This document shows, piece by piece, positions 41,773-52,318 of a stretch of 64,000 nt of DNA. The stretch covers positions 744,001 through 808,000 of the forward strand of contig NZ_QPMJ01000002.1 in assembly GCF_003369835.1 (NCBI RefSeq), given 5' to 3'. The position numbers and the translations under genes are program-made. Numbering within the stretch: position 1 is the first letter of the stretch; every line of letters begins with the position of its first letter. The notes beneath the pieces were generated by a model. That model was given only the letters and a program-made list of their open reading frames with translations, was not told the DNA's origin and ran no database searches. The DNA is from Halorussus rarus (lineage in GTDB: Archaea; Halobacteriota; Halobacteria; Halobacteriales; Haladaptataceae).

Positions 41773-43243
41773 CCGCGCCGCTCTCGTTCGTTCCGGCGGC
41801 CGAATCGACGTCCGGCTCCGAATCGACCGCCGCCTCCGCGCCCTCCGCTATCGCGTCGCCGAGCCGGTCGACCGTCTCGGGCCGCTCGGCCGCGGTGATG
41901 CGGACCGTCGCACCGTCGCGCGCTATCTCGTAGTGCATCCCCGGCGCCTGGTCGCTGGCCGGCACGGAGACGGTCCCGTCGCCCTCCCCGCCGGGTGCGG
42001 CCGCGCCGTTCGCCGCCAGCATCGCGCGCCACGCGTCGGCGAACTCCCGGGCCTCGCCCGCCGACTCCCAGACCGTCACCCAGCGGGTCGCCGGCCCGGC
42101 CGCGCCCCCGGCGGCGTAGTAGAACATCCGGTCGGCCGCCCACCCGTCGGCGGCCGCGGCGGCCCGGGAGAACGACAGGCCGTTCATCCGGAGCGCGTGC
42201 CGGACGACGAGTTCGCCCGCGGTGTCGGCGTGAATCCGCGAGAACTCCGCGGACTCGGGAATCTCCGGGGCGTCGGGTATCGACGCGGGTTCGAGGCGTT
42301 CGCCGGGATGGAGCAGTTCGGCGGTCGAGCCCGGCGGGTCCCGGATCGCGGCGGTCCGCTCGGTCGGGGCGCTGCCGGCTCGCTCGTAGAACGCGTATCC
42401 GTAGTAGTAGGGCGTGCCGGCGACGCTGTGGGTCCAGGCCGGCCGGGTCAGCGTCCGGTTGTACTCGGTGACCGAGTAGTCGCCCCCGCCGTACCGCCGG
42501 AGGTACTGCTCGGTGACCCACATAGCGTCGCCCTCGACCAGCGCCGTGGTGACCAGCCGGGCGTCGGTCGTCCAGCGCGGGAACTCCGACTGGAGCGCCG
42601 CGCGCGAGGGCGACAGCAGGTCGTGCTGGAACTGGAGCGCGTGGACGAACTCGTGGGCCAGCACCGCCCGCTGGGAGACGTTGAACGCCGCCAGCGCGGA
42701 GTCGTTGAGCAGGTAGATGTGGACGGCGGCCTGGCGCTCGACCGTGTACCCGAGGGGCGCGCGGCGCTCGGTCGACGCGTTCGAGTACAGCTGGAGCGCC
42801 TTCGCGCCGGCCGGCCGAATCCCGCCGAACACGTCCCGGGCGTCGTAGGTCTCGTCGGCCGGCGGCTCGTACTCGTGGAGCGTGATGCCCTGGAGCGCCG
42901 GGAGGTCGCGGAGGCGCTCGACCCGGTCGAGCACCGTCGCCGGGTCGTAGTCGGGGTCGAACCCCTCGGTTTCGATCTCGACCGTCTCGTCGGCCGATTG
43001 GTCGGCCGTCCAGGTCGTGGTCCCGTCGGCCCCTGCGTCGTCGGTCGGCGCACCGGTCGCCGCCGCGTCGTCGGGCGTCACTGCCGCAGTCGTCGCGTCC
43101 TTCGCTGTCGATTCCGCCGTTCGGTCGCCCGCCGCCGGAATCGAATCGGTCAGCCCCGAGTGCCGGTCGCCCGCCGCGGGGGACGCGCCCGCGAACGCGA
43201 GCACGACCGCCAGCGCGAGGGCGAGCCGCGCTCCCCCTGCCAT
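41750..43243 (-). CDS. Hvo_1808-type surface protein with zincin-like motif
   Basis: 497 residues. Sec signal (about 1-25, LALALAVVLAFAGASPAAGD), a low-complexity Thr/Asp linker (30-85), then a folded region with AVLAHEFVHALQFQHDLL (HEFVH, a zincin-like metal-binding motif) and a conserved YYYGYAFYERAGSAPTE segment. The family is annotated in haloarchaea as Hvo_1808-type surface protein. It may be an extracellular metallopeptidase, but the peptidase family is not assigned. ATG 43243 is used; the GTG 12 bases upstream would also be in frame. The 3' end overlaps pspA. Confidence 0.85.
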   Translation of the reverse strand: MAGGARLALALAVVLAFAGASPAAGDRHSGLTDSIPAAGDRTAESTAKDATTAAVTPDDAAATGAPTDDAGADGTTTWTADQSADETVEIETEGFDPDYDPATVLDRVERLRDLPALQGITLHEYEPPADETYDARDVFGGIRPAGAKALQLYSNASTERRAPLGYTVERQAAVHIYLLNDSALAAFNVSQRAVLAHEFVHALQFQHDLLSPSRAALQSEFPRWTTDARLVTTALVEGDAMWVTEQYLRRYGGGDYSVTEYNRTLTRPAWTHSVAGTPYYYGYAFYERAGSAPTERTAAIRDPPGSTAELLHPGERLEPASIPDAPEIPESAEFSRIHADTAGELVVRHALRMNGLSFSRAAAAADGWAADRMFYYAAGGAAGPATRWVTVWESAGEAREFADAWRAMLAANGAAAPGGEGDGTVSVPASDQAPGMHYEIARDGATVRITAAERPETVDRLGDAIAEGAEAAVDSEPDVDSAAGTNESGAVSSPRRP

Positions 43244-43408
43244 GGAGCCACGCACGCGCCGAAGCGCCTAAAGGCCCCGGGTCCTCCGGCTGCCGACAGC
43301 GGTCGGGGGCTCGCGGGGAGTTCGGGAGCGGTCCGGAGGTCGTCGAGGGAGACGCCGCGAGAACCAGCACTTATCCCGACGAACCGCGAATCGGACGACA
43401 GACAGCCA

Positions 43409-43891
43409 GTGACGACCGACGACACCGACCGTCCGGTCATCGCCGTCCCCGCGTCAGTTCGCGACGAAATCGTCGCACACGCTCGCGAGGGTGCGCCCGA
43501 GGAGGTCTGCGGGATCCTCGCGGGTGTTCGTGAGGCTCGAGGCGAAGCCGACCGGACACGACACCGCGTCGAGAGCCGACACCCGGCCGCAAACGTCGCC
43601 GAGACGCCCCGGACGCGCTACGAAATCGATCCCCGCGAGCAGCTCGACCTGCTGGAGCGGATCGAGGACGCGGGCCGGGAAGTAGTGGGTTTCTACCACT
43701 CGCATCCGCGGGGACCGGCCGCCCCGAGCGCCACCGACGCCGCGCAGGCGACGTGGCCCGACAGGTCGTACGTCATCGTCTCGTTGGGGAACGACGAAGG
43801 AGAACCAGAGGCCTCGCTCGGGGCGTGGCGCTGGAACGGCGAGGAGTTCGTCGAGGAGACGGTCCGACTCGCGGACGCGGAGTCCGCGTGA
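43409..43891 (+). CDS. JAMM/MPN+ metalloprotease (desampylase-like)
   Basis: 160 residues. MPN+ fold with EEVCGILAGV (Glu near 31-32) and the JAMM motif VGFYHSHPRGPAAPSATDAA (His 97, His 99, Ser 107, Asp 110), the zinc site used to cleave isopeptide or C-terminal peptide bonds of ubiquitin-like proteins. The Haloferax enzyme HvJAMM1 removes SAMPs from targets. A SAMP1-like gene lies 15 kb away (58778-59068). Start GTG 43409 gives a 160-residue protein. Adjacent to a membrane protein gene on the other strand. Confidence 0.92.
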   Translation: MTTDDTDRPVIAVPASVRDEIVAHAREGAPEEVCGILAGVREARGEADRTRHRVESRHPAANVAETPRTRYEIDPREQLDLLERIEDAGREVVGFYHSHPRGPAAPSATDAAQATWPDRSYVIVSLGNDEGEPEASLGAWRWNGEEFVEETVRLADAESA

Positions 43892-43918
43892 CGGCGGAGT
43901 CGCGGGGACTGCGCGACC

Positions 43919-44302
43919 TCACTCGCTGCGCTGGGCCGACCAGACCGCGGTCGCGCCGAGCAGGATGGCCGGGATCATCGGCAGGACGAGGTAGGCGAAC
44001 TTGTAGGGGCGGACCGGCGGGAGGTAGAGGATGGCCGCCGGAACCACCAGGAAGCAGAGGGCGATGACGCCGACCAGCACCCAGCCGCGCCAGTCCCACT
44101 CCTCGCGGCCGCGCTCGACCGGCGCGGCGGGGTCGAACTCGTCGGCGGCCGGGTCGACGCCGTCCTCGTCGGGGCCGCTCCGCCGACCGCCCCGGCCCTC
44201 GTCGACGTCGCCGACCTCGCCGGGGCCGCTCCGCCGACCGCCCCGGCCCTCGTCGACGTCGCCGACCTCGCCCGGGCGGTGAGTGTAGGTGTCCTCGGTC
44301 AT
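43919..44302 (-). CDS. Two-helix membrane protein with an internal 17-residue duplication
   Basis: 127 residues. The N-terminal half is acidic and contains a duplicated block, GEVGDVDEGRGGRRSGP, twice in tandem (about residues 11-44). The C-terminal half has two membrane helices near 75-95 (WVLVGVIALCFLVVPAAILY) and 101-120. No domain recognised. Its start overlaps the stop of the zinc-type dehydrogenase gene (ATGA), so the two are co-translated; the membrane protein may be unrelated in function. Confidence 0.75.
   Translation of the reverse strand: MTEDTYTHRPGEVGDVDEGRGGRRSGPGEVGDVDEGRGGRRSGPDEDGVDPAADEFDPAAPVERGREEWDWRGWVLVGVIALCFLVVPAAILYLPPVRPYKFAYLVLPMIPAILLGATAVWSAQRSE
44170..44271 (-). 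repeat. Exact 51-base tandem duplication
   Basis: Unit 1 (44170-44220) and unit 2 (44221-44271) are identical, 51 bases each, in frame with the gene at 43919-44302. The unit begins CGGGGCCGCTCCGCCGACC and ends GACCTCGC. It looks recent because no bases differ. Replication slippage is the likely origin. Confidence 0.9.
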
Positions 44303-45345
44303 CCGTCGTACCTGCCGTCGGGCACGACGACGACCTTGCCGAAGCCCTCGCGGTCCTCGAGCATCTCGTGGGCTTGCGCGGTCTCGCTCATCGGGAAGAC
44401 CTCCCGGATGCGGGGCTCGAACGTGCCGTCCCAGACCAGTTCGAGCACGTCGTCGACCTCGCCGGGGTTGGCCATGGTCGAGCCGATGACCGAGAGCTGA
44501 TTCCAGAAGATGCGATTGAGGCCCGCGCCGGGGTTCGGCCCGGTGGTCGCGCCGCAGGTGACGACCCGGCCGCCCTTCGCGAGGCTCTTGAGCGAGTCGG
44601 GGTAGGTCGCCTCGCCGACGTGGTCGACCACCATGTCGACGCCGCGCTTGCCGGTCCACTCGCGGACGGCGTCGGCGAAGTCCTCGTCCTCGTAGTTGAC
44701 GGTGCGGTCGGCGCCGATCTCCTCGGCGTACTCCAGCTTCTCGTCCGAGGAGGCGGTGGCGTACACCTCCGCGCCGGCGTAGTCCGCGACTTGGACCGCG
44801 GCGTGGCCGACGCCGCCGGAGGCGCCGAGCACCAGTACCGACTCGCCCGACGTGAGGTCGCCGCGGTTGAGCAGCATCCGCCACGCGGTCTGGAACACGA
44901 GCGGTGCGGCCGCCGCGGTCTCCCACTCGACGCCCGTGGGAACCTCGACGAGGTTGTCCTCGGGCACCGCCGCGCGCTCGCTGTGGACGCCCCGGACGTG
45001 CTCGCCGATGATGTGGAAGTTGACGCATATCGAGTACTCGCCGTGGCGGCAGTACTCGCACTTCCCGCAGTAGACGCCCGCCGAGACCGCCACGCGGTCG
45101 CCCGGCTCGAACCGGGTCACGTCCTCGCCGACCTCGAGGACGACGCCCGCCGCGTCGCTGCCGGGAATGTGGGGCATGTCGAGGTCGATGCCCGGGAGCC
45201 CCTTCCGGGTCCAGACGTCGAGGTGGTTGAGCGCGCCCGCCTTCACGTCGACCAGTACCTCGTCGCGGTCCGGCGTCGGGTCCGTGAAGTCGTCGTACTC
45301 GATGACGCTCCGGTCCCCGTGCTCGCTGAACTGGACGGCTTTCAT
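44299..45345 (-). CDS. Zinc-type alcohol dehydrogenase/quinone oxidoreductase family protein
   Basis: 348 residues of the MDR superfamily. Structural zinc lobe YCGKCEYCRHGEYSIC (four Cys), GroES-like domain with PGSDAAGVVLEVGEDVTRFE, and NAD(P)-binding Rossmann motif VLVLGASGGVGHAAVQVADY (AxGGVG). The first catalytic-zinc Cys is replaced (ALNHLDVWTRKG), as in quinone-reductase-like members, so the substrate may be a quinone or aldehyde. Terminal region DREGFGKVVVVPDGRYDG. First gene of an operon with the 127-residue membrane protein. Confidence 0.9.
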   Translation of the reverse strand: MKAVQFSEHGDRSVIEYDDFTDPTPDRDEVLVDVKAGALNHLDVWTRKGLPGIDLDMPHIPGSDAAGVVLEVGEDVTRFEPGDRVAVSAGVYCGKCEYCRHGEYSICVNFHIIGEHVRGVHSERAAVPEDNLVEVPTGVEWETAAAAPLVFQTAWRMLLNRGDLTSGESVLVLGASGGVGHAAVQVADYAGAEVYATASSDEKLEYAEEIGADRTVNYEDEDFADAVREWTGKRGVDMVVDHVGEATYPDSLKSLAKGGRVVTCGATTGPNPGAGLNRIFWNQLSVIGSTMANPGEVDDVLELVWDGTFEPRIREVFPMSETAQAHEMLEDREGFGKVVVVPDGRYDG

Positions 45346-45348
45346 ACC

Positions 45349-45409
45349 TACCACGTGGGTCTCGCGTGGTAAAACTGTACCTCAACTGGTCCTGTCCCTC
45401 AACCGGTCC
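45349..45409 (-). promoter_or_regulatory. Promoter of the dehydrogenase operon with inverted and direct repeats
   Basis: TACCACG at 45349-45355 and CGTGGTA at 45365-45371 form a perfect inverted repeat with a 9-base spacer, between the start codon and a TTTTACC box (minus strand, about 28 bases before the ATG at 45345). Upstream are two direct repeats, CCTCAACTGGTCC at 45380-45392 and CCTCAACCGGTCC at 45397-45409, 17 bases apart. Their arrangement suits an operator plus a BRE/activator site. Confidence 0.45.
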
Positions 45410-45533
45410 GCCCGGCCGGTCGTCGCGGACGCTTCGGCCGCCAGCCTCGAGCGGGGGGAGCCGACGGTAATCAGTCCGACACGAGCGCGACTCGCCGCCT
45501 TGATTTAAGGTGCTGTCTGTCAAATACTCGCGC

Positions 45534-46184
45534 ATGGTCGATTTCCAATCGCGCGACACGCGGCGCGACCGCGACGACGAGGACGACGGGTCGGAGTCGG
45601 CGCCGGCGGAGGGCGTCGACGAGGAGGCCCACGACCCCGACGCCTCCGACGATGGGCACGACAGCGGGCACGCCGACGACGCACACGACCACCACGCCCA
45701 CGACGTCGACTCGCTCGGCGCGGCGGTCGTGACGGTCTCGTCCTCGCGGAGCCTCTCGGACGACCCCTCGGGCGACGCCGTGGTCGCCGGGGTCGAAGAC
45801 GCGGGCCACAGGGTGGTGAGCCGCGACCTCATCGGCGACAGCTACGACGGCGTCCAGAGCTCGCTCACCGGGCTGGTCGGGCGCGAGGACGTCGACATCG
45901 TCGTCACGACCGGCGGGACCGGCGTGACGCCCGACGACGTGACCATCGAGGCGGCGGGCCAGCTCTTCGACAAGGAGCTGCCGGGGTTCGGCGAGCTGTT
46001 CCGGCTGCTCTCGCACGACGAGATCGGCACGCGGGTCGTCGGCACGCGCGCGACCGCCGGCGTGGTCGACGGGGTGGTCGTCTTCTGCCTGCCGGGCAGC
46101 GAGAACGCCGCCCGCCTCGGCGTCGAGGAGATAATCGTCGAGGAGGCCGGCCACCTGGCCGGGCTCGCCTCGCGCGAGGAGTAG
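45534..46184 (+). CDS. moaB: Molybdenum cofactor biosynthesis protein MoaB/Mog with His-rich N-terminus
   Basis: 216 residues. The fold from about 60 on is MoaB/MogA: LGAAVVTVSSSRSLSDDPSG, VTTGGTGVTPDDVTIEAAGQ (TGGTG loop) and VFCLPGSENAARLGVEEIIV. It adenylates molybdopterin for metal insertion. Residues 1-58 are an unusual acidic, His-rich extension: seven His between 33 and 56 (EEAHDPDASDDGHDSGHADD, then AHDHHAHD), which could bind metal. A TTTAAGG box lies 26-33 bases before the ATG. Start ATG 45534 chosen over upstream in-frame ATG because of this box. Confidence 0.9.
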   Translation: MVDFQSRDTRRDRDDEDDGSESAPAEGVDEEAHDPDASDDGHDSGHADDAHDHHAHDVDSLGAAVVTVSSSRSLSDDPSGDAVVAGVEDAGHRVVSRDLIGDSYDGVQSSLTGLVGREDVDIVVTTGGTGVTPDDVTIEAAGQLFDKELPGFGELFRLLSHDEIGTRVVGTRATAGVVDGVVVFCLPGSENAARLGVEEIIVEEAGHLAGLASREE

Positions 46185-46241
46185 TTACCGGAGCGGAAGG
46201 TACCGGGAGAGGGATACTGCTGTTCTACCGGCGCCGCCGAC

Positions 46242-46835
46242 CTACTCGAAGTCCCGGCGCATCGCGATCTCGAACCACGGGCAGAGCCGGAGCTGGCGGT
46301 ACCACTCGGGGTGCTCGTGGAGCCGCTCGTAGGGCACCCACATCAGACCCGCGACCTCCTCCTCGTTCGGGTCGACGCCGGTGTCGTCGAGCGTGAGCTT
46401 CAGCACGGCGCAGACCTCGTGCTCGACGCCCGCGTTCTCGAAGTAGCGCTTGTACTCGAACCGGTCGGTGACCCGGAGGTCGTCGTACTGGTCGGGCGTG
46501 ACCCCCAGCTCCTCGTCGAGTCGCCGGCGGGTCGCCTCCTCCTGGCTCTGACCCTCGACCGGGTGGGAGGCGACGGTGCCGTCCCACCACGTCCCCCAGA
46601 GGCGCTTGTCGGGGGCGCGCTGGGCCAGCAGGATGTTTCCCTCGCCGTCGAACACCAGCGAGGTGAACGCGCGGTGGCGGATGCCGTCGCCGGTGTGAGC
46701 GTCGAGGCGGTTGACCACGTCCTGTCGCTCGTCGTCGGCGTCGACGGCGACGACGTGCTGGCGTGCGTTCTCGTGGCGCTCCTCCGGAGTGGACGTCCTG
46801 GCCTCGTCAGCCCCGTCGTTGGCGTCGGTGCTCAT
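46242..46835 (-). CDS. IDI type I-like Nudix protein lacking the catalytic Cys
   Basis: 197 residues. N-terminal segment EERHENARQHVVAVDADDER, then FTSLVFDGEGNILLAQRAPD and a Nudix box HPVEGQSQEEATRRRLDEEL. The alignment with type I isopentenyl diphosphate isomerase (LLQ.R....WP..W....CSHP) is clear, but the catalytic Cys is Ala here (DGTVASHPVEG). The downstream metal-binding Glu pair is retained (GVEHEVCAVLKL). It may be an IDI paralog with altered activity, or a Nudix phosphohydrolase. Final segment MWVPYERLHEHPEWYRQLRL matches the family. Confidence 0.82.
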   Translation of the reverse strand: MSTDANDGADEARTSTPEERHENARQHVVAVDADDERQDVVNRLDAHTGDGIRHRAFTSLVFDGEGNILLAQRAPDKRLWGTWWDGTVASHPVEGQSQEEATRRRLDEELGVTPDQYDDLRVTDRFEYKRYFENAGVEHEVCAVLKLTLDDTGVDPNEEEVAGLMWVPYERLHEHPEWYRQLRLCPWFEIAMRRDFE

Positions 46836-46976
46836 TGGCCTCTGCTTGTCGGGGATAGGTAAAACCGTCTTCGATAGTTCGCGGCGACGGAAGAGGCGGT
46901 GGTCAGGCTGTCTCCGGTCGCAGTCACGTGTCCGGGAGGAGAGGGTACAGTCAACGATTACCGCGCGTATATTTCC

Positions 46977-47054
46977 GAAAGCCCCGGCCGCTCGCGTGAC
47001 GGCGAGCGGCCGGCCCCTTTCGTTCACCCGAACTGTCGGCGGTGTCACCGAGTG
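46977..47054. repeat. Structured intergenic repeat, copy B
   Basis: GAAAGCCCCGGCCGCTCGC (46977-46995) and GCGAGCGGCCGGCCCCTTTC (47002-47021) form a stem with a 6-base loop. It is followed by TCACCC and GTCACCGAGTG at 47044-47054, matching the downstream of copy A. Lies in the divergent gap between the IDI-like gene and carB, which is otherwise devoid of coding potential (46836-47255). Confidence 0.6.
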
Positions 47055-47169
47055 CGGCCGACCCGAATTCGGCGAGTGCGCTCCCGCAGCTGGTTCCCGA
47101 GCGCACGGGGGTGAGGGGTCCAGAACCGCGTCAGCACGCTGCGAGGACGGAGCGCGGACCCGCGAACGC

Positions 47170-47229
47170 CGAAATACGAATTTCGAAATTGCGTTCCGGA
47201 ACTCGTAATCTATCGTCGGATTTATTACG
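47170..47229 (+). promoter_or_regulatory. carB promoter and upstream palindrome
   Basis: TATA-like CGGATTTATTACG at 47217-47229, about 30 bases before the ATG at 47256; the same 13 bases precede the surface protein gene at 23118. Upstream is a perfect 12-base palindrome AATTTCGAAATT at 47179-47190 overlapping a CGAAAT/ATTTCG pair (47170-47185). This could be an operator for pyrimidine or arginine control. Confidence 0.5.
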
Positions 47230-47255
47230 ATGAGCGAACTTCCCACTACCAACGA

Positions 47256-50549
<3,294 letters not shown>

Positions 50550-50580
50550 CGCCGCGGAACCGAGAACTGTAGCCGATTTC

Positions 50581-50880
50581 TCACGCGACCATCGCCGTCC
50601 CGCCGCCCAGCAACGCCACGGCGGCGGTTCCGCCGACCAGCAGGGCCGCGAGCGCGTACCACGGCTCGCGCCGCACGGTCGCCTGGGCCTTCGACAGTCT
50701 GCCGGCGACCCCGAGGCCCAGCGCCGCGGCGACGAACGCCGCCGTGAGCCAGGTCGCCAGGTCGGTCCGACCGATGACGTGGCCGTAGCCCGCGAGGACG
50801 CCGACGACCCCGCCCAGGACGAGGGCGTGGACCTCCGTGTACGTCAGGGGGTTGTCCGAGCCGAGAACGGGTTTCGCCAT
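50581..50880 (-). CDS. Small three-helix membrane protein
   Basis: 99 residues starting MAKPVLGSDNPLTYTEVHAL with helices near 21-37, 44-60 and 76-98 and a short basic segment between helices 2 and 3 (RLSKAQATVRREPW). No known domain. Promoter: AAATTTAATCG at about 50904-50912 (minus strand) lies about 27 bases before the ATG, with a perfect palindrome immediately upstream (50914-50930). Convergent with carB. Confidence 0.7.
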   Translation of the reverse strand: MAKPVLGSDNPLTYTEVHALVLGGVVGVLAGYGHVIGRTDLATWLTAAFVAAALGLGVAGRLSKAQATVRREPWYALAALLVGGTAAVALLGGGTAMVA

Positions 50881-50903
50881 GGTCGCCACTACGCGCCGCG
50901 TCG

Positions 50904-50930
50904 ATTAAATTTGTTTTCCATCTTGGAAAA
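50904..50930 (-). promoter_or_regulatory. TATA box and adjacent TTTTCCA/TGGAAAA palindrome
   Basis: TTTTCCA (50914-50920), TCT, TGGAAAA (50924-50930): a perfect 7-base inverted repeat next to the TATA box (AAATTTAATC) of the gene at 50581-50880. Positioned over the BRE on the minus strand, so binding would control transcription factor B access. Confidence 0.5.
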
Positions 50931-50985
50931 TAATCGCCCGGCTGCCGGTCCACGTAGTAGGGACACAGGGTCAGCGACTCCGGAT

Positions 50986-51342
50986 TCAGGTGCCGACGCC
51001 GGGGGTCGTCTCCTGGTACCGGAGCAACTGGTCGGCCCGGTCGGCCTTCGCCAGTAGCACCTCCTTGAGCGTCGGCGGGTTCCGGATTCGGGTGTCGTCG
51101 AGGAGCCCCTCGGGAAGCGCGAGCGTCCCCTCGGGGACGCCGTCGCCGCCGTGGACGGCGACGTGGCGCCGGTCTACCTTCATCACGAGCGGATTGTCGA
51201 GCCGTTCGACGCCCTCGCCGGTGGTGTACAGTTGCTCGTTGATGCGCCGGTGGTCGTCGCGGCGCATGACCGCGTGTTCCCCGTCGGACGGTTCGACGTA
51301 GAGCCGCCCGAGGTAGTAGCCGCTCGAAAACTCCTCGAACAT
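50986..51342 (-). CDS. DUF5802 family protein
   Basis: 118 residues. MFEEFSSGYYLGRLYVEPSD, then HAVMRRDDHRRINEQLYTTG and VERLDNPLVMKVDRRHVAV, then a C-terminal TLKEVLLAKADRADQLLRYQ. This is a haloarchaea-specific conserved family with no known function. ATG 51342 is chosen; the longer frame upstream crosses the promoter region. Confidence 0.82.
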   Translation of the reverse strand: MFEEFSSGYYLGRLYVEPSDGEHAVMRRDDHRRINEQLYTTGEGVERLDNPLVMKVDRRHVAVHGGDGVPEGTLALPEGLLDDTRIRNPPTLKEVLLAKADRADQLLRYQETTPGVGT

Positions 51343-51361
51343 GGGTCGTGTTGTCGTATAC

Positions 51362-51399
51362 CACTGCCCAGTGATAAAGGTTACGTAAACACTTATATA
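51362..51399. promoter_or_regulatory. Divergent promoter elements of DUF5802 and DUF1405 genes
   Basis: CACTG-CC-CAGTG at 51362-51373 is a perfect palindrome next to CCTTTATC (minus strand, 32-37 bases before the DUF5802 ATG). On the plus strand TATATA at 51394-51399 is about 25 bases before the ATG at 51421. This gap is AT-rich. Both genes may be co-regulated. Confidence 0.45.
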
Positions 51400-51555
51400 G
51401 AAGAGTAAGTCCACTATTTAATGAGTTTCGACTTGGGGTTGGCGGCCCCGCACTCTCAAGGACCGTCAAGCCCCATTCTTGGGGTCGGAAGTTGCGGCCC
51501 CGGGCGCCGTCGCGGTCCGGGAAGACCTTTGTCGCTGGCGCCCCCGGTCACCTGC

Positions 51556-52203
51556 ATGGCGACGCTGGAGCGGTACGCGCGACGGTACCTGGAGGACGGG
51601 CCGAACCTCGCGTGGCTCGTGGCCGTGAACGTGCTGGCGATCCTCGTCGGGATCGAGTTCTACGTCGAGACGCTACCCGAGGTCCCGATCTACCTCTGGC
51701 CGTACTACGCCGACTCGCCCGCCGCGCTGTTCCTGGTGACGCTGTCGCTGGTCACGCTCCTGCCGAACCTGGGTCGGCCGCTCGACGAGGCGCCCAGAAA
51801 TCGGGCGCTTGCGTACCTCCACACGCTCGCGTTCGCGTGGCTGGTCAAGTACGGCATCTGGACGTTCGTGGCGCTCAACCTCGGCTTCGGGGCGTACTTC
51901 GGGCCGCCGTGGAACCCCGACGCGTTCTGGTCGTACTGGTTCATCGTCGTCACCCACCTCGGATTCGTGGGCGAAGCGGGGGTGCTGCCGTACTTCGGCG
52001 CCACCACGCGCGGGGCCCTGGCGACGGCGCTCGTCGCCCTGCTGGCCAACGACGCGGTCGACTACCTGCTGGGCTACCACCCGCCGCTCCGGTACGACCC
52101 CGGCCTGGTGCTTCCCGTCGCGACCGTCGCGCTCTCGGTGCTGGCGGTCGCGGCGGCCGCGAGCGCGTTCGACCGCCTCCCGGCCGACGGCGGGGCTACG
52201 TAG
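51556..52203 (+). CDS. DUF1405 family membrane protein
   Basis: 215 residues with about six helices. MATLERYARRYLEDGPNLAW is followed by a helix and VETLPEVPIYLWPYYADSP, the conserved DUF1405 loop, then further helices with HTLAFAWLVKYGIWTFVALN and a C-terminal hydrophobic segment. The family is conserved in archaea and Firmicutes, function unknown. The ATG 51556 begins the conserved part; an in-frame ATG at 51421, which sits 25 bases after a TATATA box, would add 45 residues of Pro/Gly-rich sequence. Confidence 0.85.
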   Translation: MATLERYARRYLEDGPNLAWLVAVNVLAILVGIEFYVETLPEVPIYLWPYYADSPAALFLVTLSLVTLLPNLGRPLDEAPRNRALAYLHTLAFAWLVKYGIWTFVALNLGFGAYFGPPWNPDAFWSYWFIVVTHLGFVGEAGVLPYFGATTRGALATALVALLANDAVDYLLGYHPPLRYDPGLVLPVATVALSVLAVAAAASAFDRLPADGGAT

Positions 52204-52318
52204 GAAGGTTCTAAGCCGATTTTAAACTCTAAGGAGACACCTGACTCCCCGAGTCGGGGGCGTGAACGGAACGAACGAATCTCGGCCTTTTTAAGTCACG
52301 GGGGTATAGGAGGAACCG

